DNA of 64,000 bases, from the NCBI RefSeq assembly GCF_002105195.1, contig NZ_MUHU01000008.1, positions 434,001 to 498,000 on the forward strand, in the 5' to 3' direction. Position 1 is the stretch's first letter; each line of letters starts with the position of its first letter. A program made the translations under genes and the position numbers. Positions 38,315 through 50,254 of the stretch are shown piece by piece. The stretch comes from Derxia lacustris. GTDB lineage: Bacteria; Pseudomonadota; Gammaproteobacteria; Burkholderiales; Burkholderiaceae_E. Below the pieces are notes generated by a model that was given only the letters and a program-made list of their open reading frames with translations, searched no databases and was not told the origin of the DNA.

Positions 38315-39325
38315 ATGAGAACCGAGATGCTTGCCCTGTCCCTGCCCGTCGGTCTGCCGCCCGCGCCCGAACCGCGCGAACGCGACGTGGTGCGTGAATG
38401 CCTGGAGCGGGTGGCCGCGTCGCCGCAGTTCGCGCGCTCGCGCCGGCTGTCGCGGATGCTGCGCCATGTGGTGCTGGCCACCCTGGCCGGCCAGCGCCGC
38501 GAACTCAGCGAGATGGCCATCGGGCTGGCGGTGTTCGACCGCCTGCCATCCAGCTACAACCCGGGCGAGGATCCGATCGTGCGGGTGCAGGCGCGCCGCC
38601 TGCGCGACAAGCTGGCGGCGTATTACGAAGCCGGCGGCCGGGCCGATCCGGTGCGCATCGTGATGCCCTGCGGCGGCTATGTGGCGGTGTTCCGCGCCGG
38701 CCCGTCGGCGGTCGAGCCGGCGCCCGAGCCGGGCGGCAATCCGCTCGCCGCGCCGGCGCTGTTCGCCTCCAACGATGCGGTGCTGCGCGAGCGCAGCCTG
38801 GTCGCCGCCGGTCCGGCCGAGCCGCCGGCCGCGCCGGCCGAGACCGGCACCGCCAATCTGGTGCGCGAATGGATGCTGGCCGCCAGCGCGGCGGCCGAGA
38901 GCGGCGGACCCGGCAGCATCGTCGTCACGCCGCTGGCCAGCCTCGGGCTCGATGCCGACGACCGGCTGTTCGTCGACGGACTGAACGAGGAGCTGATCGG
39001 CGCGCTGAGCCGGGCCGCCGACAGCGGCGCGCCGGGGCTGGCCGGGCTGCATGTCTGCGCCCAGCGCCTGGGCGACTACCGCGTGACCGCGCCCGCCGGC
39101 CTGCGCAGCTGCGTGCTCGAAGGCAGCATCCGGCGCGCCGGCGACCGGGCCCGCGCCTCGCTGCGGCTGTCGCGTGTGGCCGACGGCCGGGTGCTGTGGA
39201 CCGGCCAGTTCGACGAATGCATCGTCGGCGGACTGGCGGCGCAGGAAGCGCTCTGCGCTGCGGTGCTGACCGCCATCGCCGGGCTCGGACTCACCGGCGG
39301 CGCGAGCACGCCGGCGCGCGCATGA
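38315..39325 (+). CDS. TolB-like regulatory protein with conserved N-terminal helical domain
   Basis: A 336-residue protein. Residues about 18-125 match a module found at the N-terminus of TPR or adenylate-cyclase-like regulators (SPQFARSRRLSRMLRHVVLA, IGLAVFDRLPSSYNPGEDPI, VRVQARRLRDKLAAYYE, GGYVAVF). Residues about 215-330 resemble the TolB N-terminal/FlgO-like domain (IVVTPLASLGLDADDRLFVD, LNEELIGALSR, VLEGSIRRAGDRARASLRL, LWTGQFDE). There is no signal peptide, unlike true TolB. AGGAG six bases before the ATG at 38315 decides the start. Role inferred as regulatory, perhaps DNA-binding through the N-terminal module. It belongs with the 37647 gene. Confidence 0.75.
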   Translation: MRTEMLALSLPVGLPPAPEPRERDVVRECLERVAASPQFARSRRLSRMLRHVVLATLAGQRRELSEMAIGLAVFDRLPSSYNPGEDPIVRVQARRLRDKLAAYYEAGGRADPVRIVMPCGGYVAVFRAGPSAVEPAPEPGGNPLAAPALFASNDAVLRERSLVAAGPAEPPAAPAETGTANLVREWMLAASAAAESGGPGSIVVTPLASLGLDADDRLFVDGLNEELIGALSRAADSGAPGLAGLHVCAQRLGDYRVTAPAGLRSCVLEGSIRRAGDRARASLRLSRVADGRVLWTGQFDECIVGGLAAQEALCAAVLTAIAGLGLTGGASTPARA

Positions 39326-39380
39326 CAGGCGCCGGCCGACTGCTTAGGCTGCCGGCTCCGCCCCTGCGTCCGCGTCCTCC

Positions 39381-40436
39381 ATGCCCAATCCGCCGTTCCG
39401 TCCCGCCCTTGTCCTTGCCCTGCTGACCGGCGTTGCGCTGCTGATCGCCGCCTGCTCGCGGCCCGCATCGCCACCCGCCGAGACCGCGCCACGCCCGGTC
39501 AAGCTGCTGATCGTCAACATGTTTGCGCCCGAGGCCCAGCCCTTCATCGACGGCCTCAAGCTCGACCAGAGCATCGCCGTGCCCGGCCTGCCGCCCGAGT
39601 CGCCCGCCGTGCGCTGCAATGCCGACGACGTCTGTCAGGTCACCACCGGCATGGGCCATGCCAATGCCGCCGCCACGCTCACCGCGCTGCTGTTCAGCCG
39701 CCAGTTCGGCTTCAGCCGCAGCTATTTCCTCATCGCCGGCATTGCCGGCATCGATCCGGCGCGCGGCACGCTCGGCAGCGCTGCCTGGGCCAGCTGGCTG
39801 ATCGACACCGGTCTGGCCTGGGAAATCGATGCGCGCGAGCTGCCCGCCGGCTGGCGCAGCGGCCTGTTCGGCATCAACACCAAGGGCCCGGGCGAAAAGC
39901 CGCCGCTCGACTACAAGACCGAAGCCTTCCGGCTCGACGAGGCGCTGGTCGCGCGCGCCTATGCGCTCAGCCGCGCGGCGCCGCTGGAGGACAGCCCCGA
40001 GGCGGTGTTCTATCGCGCCCACTGGACCAGCGCGCCGGCCAACCAGCCGCCCGCCGTCCTCCGCTGCGACACCGCCAGCGGCGACACCTGGTGGCATGGC
40101 GAACTCCTCGGCAACCATGTGCGTGAATGGAGCAAGCTGCTCAGCGACGGCGCCGCCGACTACTGCACCACCCAGCAGGAAGACAACGCCAGCTACGAGG
40201 CGCTCAAGCGCGGCGCCAGCGCCGGCCTGCTCGACCTGAAGCGAGTGGCGGTGCTGCGCAGCGGCAGCAATTTCGACCGGCCCTATCCGGGCCAGACCGC
40301 CTACGACTCGCTGGCGCAATCGGTGTCGGGCGGCTTCGTGCCGGCCACGCGCAATCTGCTGAATGCCGGCCGACCCTTCATCGACGACGTGGTCGCGCGC
40401 TGGGACAAGTGGAAGGACGGCGTGCCGGCGAACTGA
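39381..40436 (+). CDS. Purine nucleoside permease (NUP) family lipoprotein
   Basis: A 351-residue exported protein. It has a lipoprotein-type signal (LLIAACSRP, Cys near residue 25), then the NUP family core: VKLLIVNMFAPEAQPFIDGL, CQVTTGMGHANAAATLTAL, FLIAGIAGIDPARGTLGSA and LRCDTASGDTWWHG. The fold resembles nucleoside phosphorylases. Despite the family name, fungal and bacterial members may be enzymes or binding proteins rather than channels. Substrate: probably a nucleoside; not shown. It stands alone; a FadR-type operator sits three bases behind its stop but belongs with the TRAP operon. Confidence 0.88.
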   Translation: MPNPPFRPALVLALLTGVALLIAACSRPASPPAETAPRPVKLLIVNMFAPEAQPFIDGLKLDQSIAVPGLPPESPAVRCNADDVCQVTTGMGHANAAATLTALLFSRQFGFSRSYFLIAGIAGIDPARGTLGSAAWASWLIDTGLAWEIDARELPAGWRSGLFGINTKGPGEKPPLDYKTEAFRLDEALVARAYALSRAAPLEDSPEAVFYRAHWTSAPANQPPAVLRCDTASGDTWWHGELLGNHVREWSKLLSDGAADYCTTQQEDNASYEALKRGASAGLLDLKRVAVLRSGSNFDRPYPGQTAYDSLAQSVSGGFVPATRNLLNAGRPFIDDVVARWDKWKDGVPAN

Positions 40437-40438
40437 GC

Positions 40439-40449
40439 TGGTCAGACCA
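40439..40449. promoter_or_regulatory. FadR/LldR-type operator TGGTCAGACCA, distal site of TRAP operon
   Basis: Exact match to TGGTNNNACCA, flanked on the right by AT (ACCAAT). It is 229 bases upstream of dctQ. Same consensus as the sites in the lutA/lldR gap. Confidence 0.6.
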
Positions 40450-40611
40450 ATGACCGCTGCGTCGCCCGGGGCATCGCGGCAGCCGGATTGGCGCACCGGT
40501 CATCGGCTGGCCGGCCGGCTTGCGTAGAACTACGTAGCCCGGATCGGTACTACTTCGGTTGCCTTTCGGCGCCAGCGTCCCGGACACTCGCGTCCTGATC
40601 GGCCCTGACGC

Positions 40612-40622
40612 TGGTCACACCA
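40612..40622. promoter_or_regulatory. FadR/LldR-type operator TGGTCACACCA, proximal site of TRAP operon
   Basis: Exact match to TGGTNNNACCA, 56 bases before the dctQ start codon, where a repressor would block transcription. With the distal site it suggests control by the LldR-like protein encoded at 58434. Confidence 0.65.
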
Positions 40623-40677
40623 ACGAACCAGCCGCCGTCCGGCCGGCTGGCAAACAACAAGATCCGATGGAGACAGA

Positions 40678-41268
40678 GTGAATCCACTTCTGCGATTCGC
40701 CCACGGCATCGATGCGCTCAACGAGCGGGTCGGGCGGGCGGCGGGCTGGCTGGTGCTCGCTGCCGTGGTCATCAGCGCGCTCAATGCGGTCGTCCGCAAG
40801 GCCTTCAACTACAGCTCGAATGCCTTTCTTGAAATCCAGTGGTACCTGTTCGCCGGCGTGTTCCTGCTCGGCGCGGGCTACACGCTGCTGCGGCAGGAAC
40901 ATGTGCGCATCGACGTGCTGCTGTCCAAGTTCTCGCGCCGCACCCAGGTGACGGTCGAGCTGTTCGGCTTCGTGTTCTTCCTCGCGCCCTTCGTGCTGCT
41001 GGTGCTCGATCTGGGCGTGCCGTACTTCCTGCGCGGCTTGCAGTCGGGCGAGATGTCGAGCAGCTCGGGCGGGCTGATCCGCTGGCCGGTCTATCTGCTG
41101 ATTCCGGTGGGCTTTGCGCTGCTGGGCCTGCAAGGGATTGCAGAGTTCATCAAGCGGCTGGCCTTCCTCATGGGCCGCGCGCCCGATCCGGGCAGCAAGA
41201 CCGAAGGCAAGACCGCCGAGCAGGAGCTCGCCGAATTCCTGCTGGCCCAGCGCGAGGCCGCCAAATGA
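40678..41268 (+). CDS. dctQ: TRAP transporter small permease (DctQ)
   Basis: A 196-residue inner-membrane protein with four hydrophobic helices, the small subunit of a tripartite ATP-independent periplasmic transporter. It starts with GTG (GGAGA five bases upstream), giving MNPLLRFAHGIDALNERVG. The pattern FAGVFLLGAGYTLLRQEHVRIDVL after the second helix is typical of DctQ. The stop overlaps the dctM start (ATGA). It is first in an operon with dctM and dctP, and two FadR/LldR-type operators precede it. The binding protein type suggests lactate or 2-oxo acids as substrate. Confidence 0.93.
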   Translation: MNPLLRFAHGIDALNERVGRAAGWLVLAAVVISALNAVVRKAFNYSSNAFLEIQWYLFAGVFLLGAGYTLLRQEHVRIDVLLSKFSRRTQVTVELFGFVFFLAPFVLLVLDLGVPYFLRGLQSGEMSSSSGGLIRWPVYLLIPVGFALLGLQGIAEFIKRLAFLMGRAPDPGSKTEGKTAEQELAEFLLAQREAAK

Positions 41269-43034
41269 TGGAACTCGTCGCAAGCAACATGGCGCCGGTG
41301 ATGTTCGCCGGGCTCATCGTGTTTCTGCTGCTGGGCTTTCCGGTGGCGTTTTCGCTCGCGGCCTGCGGGCTGTTCTTCTCGATCGTCGGCATCGAGCTGG
41401 GTGTGCTGCCGGCGTCGCTGATGCAGGCGCTGCCGCTGCGCATCTTCGGGATCATGCAGAACGAGACGCTGCTGGCGATCCCGTTCTTCACCTTCATGGG
41501 GCTGATCCTGGAGCGCTCGGGCATGGCCGAGGATCTGCTCGACACCATCGGCCAGCTGTTCGGGCCGGTGCGCGGCGGGCTGGCGTTTGCCGTCATCTTT
41601 GTCGGCGCGATGCTGGCGGCCACCACCGGCGTGGTCGCGGCCTCGGTGATCTCGATGGGCCTGATCTCGCTGCCGATCATGCTGCGCTACGGCTACGACC
41701 GCCGCGTGGCCTCCGGCGTGATTGCCGCGTCGGGGACGCTGGCGCAGATCATTCCGCCGTCGCTGGTGCTCATCATCATGGCCGACCAGCTCGGCAAGAG
41801 CGTCGGCGATCTGTACAAGGGCGCCTTCGTGCCGGGCTTCGTGCTGACCGCCATGTACGTCGGCTACATCGTGCTGGTCGCGGTCTTCAAGCCGCACATG
41901 GTGCCGGCGCTGCCGGCCGAGGCCCGCACCATCCGCGAAAGCGACGGCAGCAGCGGCCTCAAGTCGCTCGGCTTTCTCACGCTGCTGTCGGTCGTGTGCG
42001 CCGTGGCCTTCGCCAAGAGCCGGCCGGCCACGGTGGCGACCGACGAGCTGATCGTGACCGCCATGTGCGTGGGCATCGGCATCGCCTTCGTGCTGTCGCT
42101 GGCCAACAAGCTGTTCAGGCTCGGCCTGCTCAGCAACATGGCCGAGCGCGTGACCTTTGTGCTGATCCCGCCGCTGGCGCTGATCTTTCTGGTGCTGGGC
42201 ACCATCTTTCTCGGCGTGGCCACGCCGACCGAGGGTGGCGCGATGGGTGCCTGCGGCGCGCTCATCATGGCCTTCTCGCGCCAGCGGCTCGACCTCAAGT
42301 TGATGAAGCAGGCGATGGACAGCACGCTCAAGCTGTCCACCTTCGTGGTGTTCATCCTGCTCGGCTCCACGGTGTTCAGCCTGGTGTTCCAGGGCGTCGA
42401 CGGTCCGCGCTGGGTCGAGCATCTGCTCACCGCCTTGCCGGGTGGCCAGCTCGGTTTCCTGATCGTGGTGAACCTGCTGATCTTCTTCCTGGCCTTCTTC
42501 CTCGATTTCTTCGAGCTCAGCTTCATCGTCGTGCCGCTGCTCGGGCCGGTGGCCGACAAGCTCGGCATCGATCTGGTGTGGTTCGGCGTGCTGCTGGCGG
42601 TCAACATGCAGACCTCGTTCATGCATCCGCCGTTCGGCTTTGCGCTGTTCTATCTGCGCAGCGTGGCGCCCGTTAAGGACTACATCGACCGCATCACCGG
42701 CCGCAATGTCGAGCGCATCCGCACCGAGCAGATCTACTGGGGCGCCGTGCCCTTCGTGCTGATCCAGATCGTGATGGTCGGACTCATCATCGCCTTCCCC
42801 GGCATCGTTTCCACCAGCAAGGAGGCGGCGGGAACCATCGATGCCGACAAGGCGCTGCAGGAGATGTCGGTGCCCGGCGACGATCCCTTCGCCGCACCGG
42901 CCTACGAGACGCCGGCCGATCCCGGCGCCGCGCCGACCGAGCCGGCCACGCCCCAGCCCGGCGCCGCGCCGGTCGAGGAGGAAGACCCGATGAAGGCGCT
43001 CGAACGCGACCTCAAGCGCGACAACAAGAACTGA
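41265..43034 (+). CDS. dctM: TRAP transporter large permease (DctM)
   Basis: A 589-residue polytopic protein that carries the substrate and the coupled sodium ions. Landmarks are FAGLIVFLLLGFPVAFSLAA, the ERSGMAEDLLDTIG loop, GAMLAATTGVVAASVISMGL, SGTLAQIIPPSLVLIIMADQ and LGVATPTEGGAMGACGALI. It is longer than ordinary DctM (about 430) because of an extra stretch in the middle (about 215-290) and an acidic, Pro-rich cytoplasmic tail (about 525-589, with VEEEDPMKALERDLKRDN). Large forms like this occur with the lactate/2-oxo-acid type of binding protein. The ATG overlaps the dctQ stop; the adjacent second ATG is equally possible. Confidence 0.93.
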   Translation: MMELVASNMAPVMFAGLIVFLLLGFPVAFSLAACGLFFSIVGIELGVLPASLMQALPLRIFGIMQNETLLAIPFFTFMGLILERSGMAEDLLDTIGQLFGPVRGGLAFAVIFVGAMLAATTGVVAASVISMGLISLPIMLRYGYDRRVASGVIAASGTLAQIIPPSLVLIIMADQLGKSVGDLYKGAFVPGFVLTAMYVGYIVLVAVFKPHMVPALPAEARTIRESDGSSGLKSLGFLTLLSVVCAVAFAKSRPATVATDELIVTAMCVGIGIAFVLSLANKLFRLGLLSNMAERVTFVLIPPLALIFLVLGTIFLGVATPTEGGAMGACGALIMAFSRQRLDLKLMKQAMDSTLKLSTFVVFILLGSTVFSLVFQGVDGPRWVEHLLTALPGGQLGFLIVVNLLIFFLAFFLDFFELSFIVVPLLGPVADKLGIDLVWFGVLLAVNMQTSFMHPPFGFALFYLRSVAPVKDYIDRITGRNVERIRTEQIYWGAVPFVLIQIVMVGLIIAFPGIVSTSKEAAGTIDADKALQEMSVPGDDPFAAPAYETPADPGAAPTEPATPQPGAAPVEEEDPMKALERDLKRDNKN

Positions 43035-43091
43035 CACGCTTCATCCGGCCGGGGCACGAACCCCGGCCGCCACCCGAGGAGACAGCAGCAA

Positions 43092-44174
43092 ATGGAACGT
43101 CGATCGTTCATCGGCAAGACCGGCATCGCCGGTATCCTGGCCGCCGGCAGTGCGCCGGCCATCGTCCATGCCCAGACCGCGCTGCGCTGGCGGCTCGCGT
43201 CGAGCTTTCCCAAGTCGCTCGACACCATCTACGGCACCGCCGAAGTGTTCGCCAAGAAGGTCGGCGACCTGTCGGGCGGCAAGTTCCAGATCTCGGTGCA
43301 TGCCGCCGGCGAACTGATGCCGGCCTTCGGCGTGGTCGATGGCGTGCAGCAGGCCACGGTCGAGGCGGCGCATACCGCGCCCTATTACTTCTTCGGCAAG
43401 GACGACACCTTCGCGCTTGGCTGCGCGATTCCCTTCGGCCTCAATTCGCGCCAGATGACGGCCTGGATGTACGAAGGCAACGGCCTCAAGTTGATGCGCG
43501 CCTTCTACGCCAAGTACGACATGGTGAATTTCCCGGGCGGCAATTCGGGCGCGCAAATGGGCGGCTGGTATCGCAAGCAGGTCAAATCGCTTGAAGACAT
43601 CAAGGGCCTCAAGATGCGCATTTCCGGCTTTGCCGGGAAAGTGCTGGAGCGCATGGGCGGCGTGCCGCAAAGCCTGCCGGGCGGCGAGATCTATCAGGCG
43701 CTCGAAAAGGGCACCATCGACGCGGCCGAATGGATCGGCCCCTATGACGACCTGAAACTCGGCTTCAACAAGGTGGTGAGCTTCTATCACTACCCGGGCT
43801 GGTGGGAAGGCGGTCCGGAATTCGAGTTCTTCATCAACCAGAAGGCCTATGACGCGCTCAATCCCGAATACAAGGCGATCGTCGAAGCGGCCTCGGCCTA
43901 TGCGCATATCGACATGCAGGCCAAGTACGACGTGCGCAATCCGCCCGCGCTCAAGACGCTGGTGAGCAGCGGCACCAAGGTCGTGCCGTTCCCCAAGGAT
44001 GTGATGGATGCGGCCTTCAAGCACTCGATGGAGCTGTACAGCGAATTGAGCGCCAAGAATCCGGAATGGAAAAAGATCTACGACGATCTTTCGGCCTTCC
44101 GCAAGGACCAGAACCTGTGGTTCCGGTTTACCGAAGCCACATTCGACCGCTACATGCAATCGGTTCAACTCTGA
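43092..44174 (+). CDS. dctP: TRAP transporter substrate-binding protein (DctP), lactate/2-oxo-acid type
   Basis: A 360-residue periplasmic binding protein. The start MERRSFIGKTGIAG has a twin-arginine-like motif, cleaved after VHAQ. The mature part (LRWRLASSFPKSLDTIYG, FQISVHAAGEL, AHTAPYYFFGKDDTF, MGGWYRKQ, MRISGFAGKVLERMGGVPQS, LPGGEIYQALEKGTIDAAEW, HYPGWWEGGPE) matches the dimeric TakP/lactate-binding class, which binds 2-oxo or 2-hydroxy acids with a cation. I infer lactate or pyruvate from the lactate genes in the region. GAGGAG precedes the ATG. A strong terminator hairpin follows, closing the dctQMP operon. Confidence 0.93.
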   Translation: MERRSFIGKTGIAGILAAGSAPAIVHAQTALRWRLASSFPKSLDTIYGTAEVFAKKVGDLSGGKFQISVHAAGELMPAFGVVDGVQQATVEAAHTAPYYFFGKDDTFALGCAIPFGLNSRQMTAWMYEGNGLKLMRAFYAKYDMVNFPGGNSGAQMGGWYRKQVKSLEDIKGLKMRISGFAGKVLERMGGVPQSLPGGEIYQALEKGTIDAAEWIGPYDDLKLGFNKVVSFYHYPGWWEGGPEFEFFINQKAYDALNPEYKAIVEAASAYAHIDMQAKYDVRNPPALKTLVSSGTKVVPFPKDVMDAAFKHSMELYSELSAKNPEWKKIYDDLSAFRKDQNLWFRFTEATFDRYMQSVQL

Positions 44175-44490
44175 TCGCCTCAGGCCGGCCCGGCGCAATT
44201 GCCGGGCTGCCACGACGGCCGGCATCGCGAGATGCCGGCCGTTCTCATTTGCGGCCGGGCTTTCCGGGGCTTCGGCCGGCGCCGCAAGCGGCGCTGCATC
44301 CCGCATTCGGGTGAGCGCTCGCGGCCGGCTGCGACGGAGTGACGACTAGTTCTCGTTCGTCGCTTGCAATCGCTTACGTATGCCGCCGGCGCATGTCAAA
44401 ACCGCATGCCGCGCGGCATCGCGCGCGCTGTCCGCAGCTGTGGCCCGAGGGCCGAAGCCTCCCAAACGCGCCTGCCAGAACCCCGCCTCC
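44175..44490. other. Gap after dctP with two hairpins
   Basis: Besides the terminator at 44215-44250, there is a seven-base stem GCCCGGC/GCCGGGC at 44188-44107+ (arms 44188-44194 and 44201-44207). The remaining 240 bases have no recognisable promoter; an in-frame upstream extension of the next gene (to 44380) runs here without a ribosome site. Confidence 0.5.
44215..44250 (+). terminator. Rho-independent terminator of the TRAP operon
   Basis: A perfect 12-base stem (ACGGCCGGCATC / GATGCCGGCCGT) with a GCGA tetraloop, followed by TCTCATTT. It is 40 bases after the dctP stop. Confidence 0.8.
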
Positions 44491-45138
44491 ATGACCTCGC
44501 CGAAGGAACCGGTCGATTCGATCGAACTCGATGCATCGTGGCCCGACGACGCCCGCGCGCCGACGCATGAAGCCGCGCCGAGCTGGCCGGCGCGCCGGCC
44601 GCTGCCCGATTTCCGGCGCCACGAGCGGGCCTTTCTCAAGCGGCTGCTCATCCTGCTTGGGCTGTCGGGGCTGTATTTCCTGCTCGGCTGGCAGCGCTTG
44701 CAGCCCGAGTCGGTCGGCGAATGGCTGGCGCCGACCTATGCCGAGATGCATGAATCCGGCCGCGAGGACTGCGGCCGCTATGCCGACGATCTGGTCGCGA
44801 GCATTGCCTCAGCCGCGCCCGAGCTGCGTCCGCTGGCCGGCGGCGGCAAGGCCGAGCTCTGCGCCTGGCGCCACGACATCGCCGACATGCTCGGCAGCGC
44901 CGCCGGTGCCAGCAGCACCGCCATCGCCAATCTCGATGTGGGCGCGGCCGACTTTCCCTGGTCGGACGTGAAGGTGCGGCTGACCCGCGTCATCCAGGCG
45001 CGCCTGCCCGACGGCCGGCTGCGCAGCCTCGTCAGCGATGAAAGCCTGACGGTCCGCAACCGCCTGTTCGGTCTCGAAATCGCGCGCGCCGAGTTGCGCG
45101 TGCGCTTCGACGACGGCGCACCGGCATCCATGCCCTGA
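44491..45138 (+). CDS. Membrane-anchored protein of unknown function
   Basis: A 215-residue protein with one transmembrane helix (RLLILLGLSGLYFLLGW, about 50-67) behind a 49-residue acidic N-terminal tail, so the bulk is probably periplasmic. Two Cys (REDCGRYAD, ELCAWRHD) might form a disulfide. I recognise no family. The start MTSPKEPVDSIELD is chosen for its fit to the neighbours; no ribosome site is obvious and an earlier ATG at 44380 exists. It sits between the two dctP paralogues, in the same direction, which hints at a linked role but proves nothing. Confidence 0.6.
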   Translation: MTSPKEPVDSIELDASWPDDARAPTHEAAPSWPARRPLPDFRRHERAFLKRLLILLGLSGLYFLLGWQRLQPESVGEWLAPTYAEMHESGREDCGRYADDLVASIASAAPELRPLAGGGKAELCAWRHDIADMLGSAAGASSTAIANLDVGAADFPWSDVKVRLTRVIQARLPDGRLRSLVSDESLTVRNRLFGLEIARAELRVRFDDGAPASMP

Positions 45139-45240
45139 AGCGCGGACGGCGCGGGGGCGGGCTCCGGGCGCACGGTTAACATCGGCGCCCCGAACGGCGC
45201 CCGGCCGCTCGGCCCGAACAACGCAAACAGGAGTTCGCGC

Positions 45241-46323
45241 ATGCAGCGACGCGCTTTCATTGGCAAGACCGGCATGGCCGGCATTCTCGCGGCGGGGGCC
45301 GCGCCGGCAGTGGTGCATTCGCAAGCGACGATCCGCTGGCGGCTCGCGTCGAGCTTTCCCAAGTCGCTCGATGCGCTGTTCGGCACCTCGGAAGTGCTGG
45401 CGAAGAAGGTCGCCGACATGACCGGCGGCAAGTTCCAGATCTCGGTGCATGCGGCCGGCGAACTGGTGCCGCCATTCGGCGTGGTGGATGCGGTGCAGAA
45501 CGAGACCGTGGAAATGGCCCATACCGCGCCGTATTACTTCTTTGGCAAGGACGACACCTTTGCCATCGGCTGCGCGATTCCCTTCGGGCTCAATTCGCGC
45601 CAGATGACGGCCTGGATGTTCGAGGGCAACGGCCTGAAGCTGATGCGGGCGTTTTACGCCAACTACAACATCGTCAATCTGCCGGGCGGCAATACCGGCG
45701 CGCAAATGGGCGGCTGGTATCGCAAGCAGATCAAGTCGGTGGCCGACATCAAGGGCATGAAGATCCGGATCTCGGGATTTGCCGGCAAGGTCATCGAGCG
45801 CATGGGCGGCGTGCCGCAAAGCCTGCCGGGTGGCGAGATCTATCAGGCGCTCGAAAAAGGCGCGATCGATGCCGCCGAATGGACCGTGCCTTATGACGAC
45901 CAGAAACTCGGTCTGCAACGCGTGGCGCCGTTCTATCACTACCCGGGCTGGTGGGAAGGCGGACCGGAACTCGATTTCTTCATCAATACCAAGGCCTGGA
46001 ACGGTCTGCCGGCCGAATACCGCGCGGTGCTGGAAGCGGCGGCGAGCAGTGCCCATGTGTGGATGCAGGCGCGCTACGACGCCCACAATCCGCCGGCGCT
46101 CAAGCAATTGGTGGCAAGCGGAACCAAGGTGGTCGGCATGCCGAAGGACGTGATGGATGCGGCCTTCAAGCACACCATGGATATCTGCAATGAATTGAGC
46201 GAGAAGAATCCCGAATGGAAGAAGGTCTATTCGGATTATTCGGCGTTTCGCAAGGACCAGAATCTCTGGTTCCGTTTCTGCGAAACCGGCTTCGATCGCT
46301 ACATGCAGGCGGCCCAGCTCTGA
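45241..46323 (+). CDS. Second TRAP substrate-binding protein (DctP paralogue)
   Basis: A 360-residue close paralogue of the 43092-44174 product, the same length and the same signal type (MQRRAFIGKTGMAG, cleavage near VHSQ). It shares LRW/IRWRLASSFPKSLD, FQISVHAAGEL, TAPYYFFGKDDTF, MGGWYRKQ, SLPGGEIYQALEK and HYPGWWEGGPE. Differences cluster in the loops that line the ligand cleft (for example AAEWIGPYDD becomes AAEWTVPYDD). AGGAG precedes the ATG. It has no permease genes of its own; it either shares DctQM or feeds the sensor kinase encoded convergently 15 bases away. It probably binds a related carboxylic acid. Confidence 0.92.
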   Translation: MQRRAFIGKTGMAGILAAGAAPAVVHSQATIRWRLASSFPKSLDALFGTSEVLAKKVADMTGGKFQISVHAAGELVPPFGVVDAVQNETVEMAHTAPYYFFGKDDTFAIGCAIPFGLNSRQMTAWMFEGNGLKLMRAFYANYNIVNLPGGNTGAQMGGWYRKQIKSVADIKGMKIRISGFAGKVIERMGGVPQSLPGGEIYQALEKGAIDAAEWTVPYDDQKLGLQRVAPFYHYPGWWEGGPELDFFINTKAWNGLPAEYRAVLEAAASSAHVWMQARYDAHNPPALKQLVASGTKVVGMPKDVMDAAFKHTMDICNELSEKNPEWKKVYSDYSAFRKDQNLWFRFCETGFDRYMQAAQL

Positions 46324-46338
46324 CGCGCGGGCCGGGCC

Positions 46339-50097
<3,759 letters not shown>

Positions 50098-50173
50098 CTG
50101 GCGAGCTCCGGTGGCGGGATGTGAAGGGCAGCCGAAGGATTGTAGGCGGCCGGTGCGGCGGTCGATCAGGGCG

Positions 50174-50207
50174 AAAAAAAAGCCATTCGGCCTGCGCCGG
50201 ATGGCTT
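50174..50207 (-). terminator. Rho-independent terminator of lldP
   Basis: On the minus strand AAGCCAT and CGGC pair across a short loop with GCCG and ATGGCTT, followed by eight T residues. It lies 48 bases after the lldP stop and separates lldP from the kinase gene. Confidence 0.88.
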
Positions 50208-50254
50208 GTGAACATGCGGCACCGGGGCGCCGCACGGGTCAGAGACGATGTGGC

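Noticed and set aside
40520..40560. Palindrome CTACGTAG near 40530 as an operator
   Set aside because: Short and single; the nearby TGGTNNNACCA sites explain control of the TRAP operon better.
50098..50235. N-terminal extension of the histidine kinase to the ATG at 50235
   Set aside because: It would translate through the lldP terminator and add a non-conserved basic leader.
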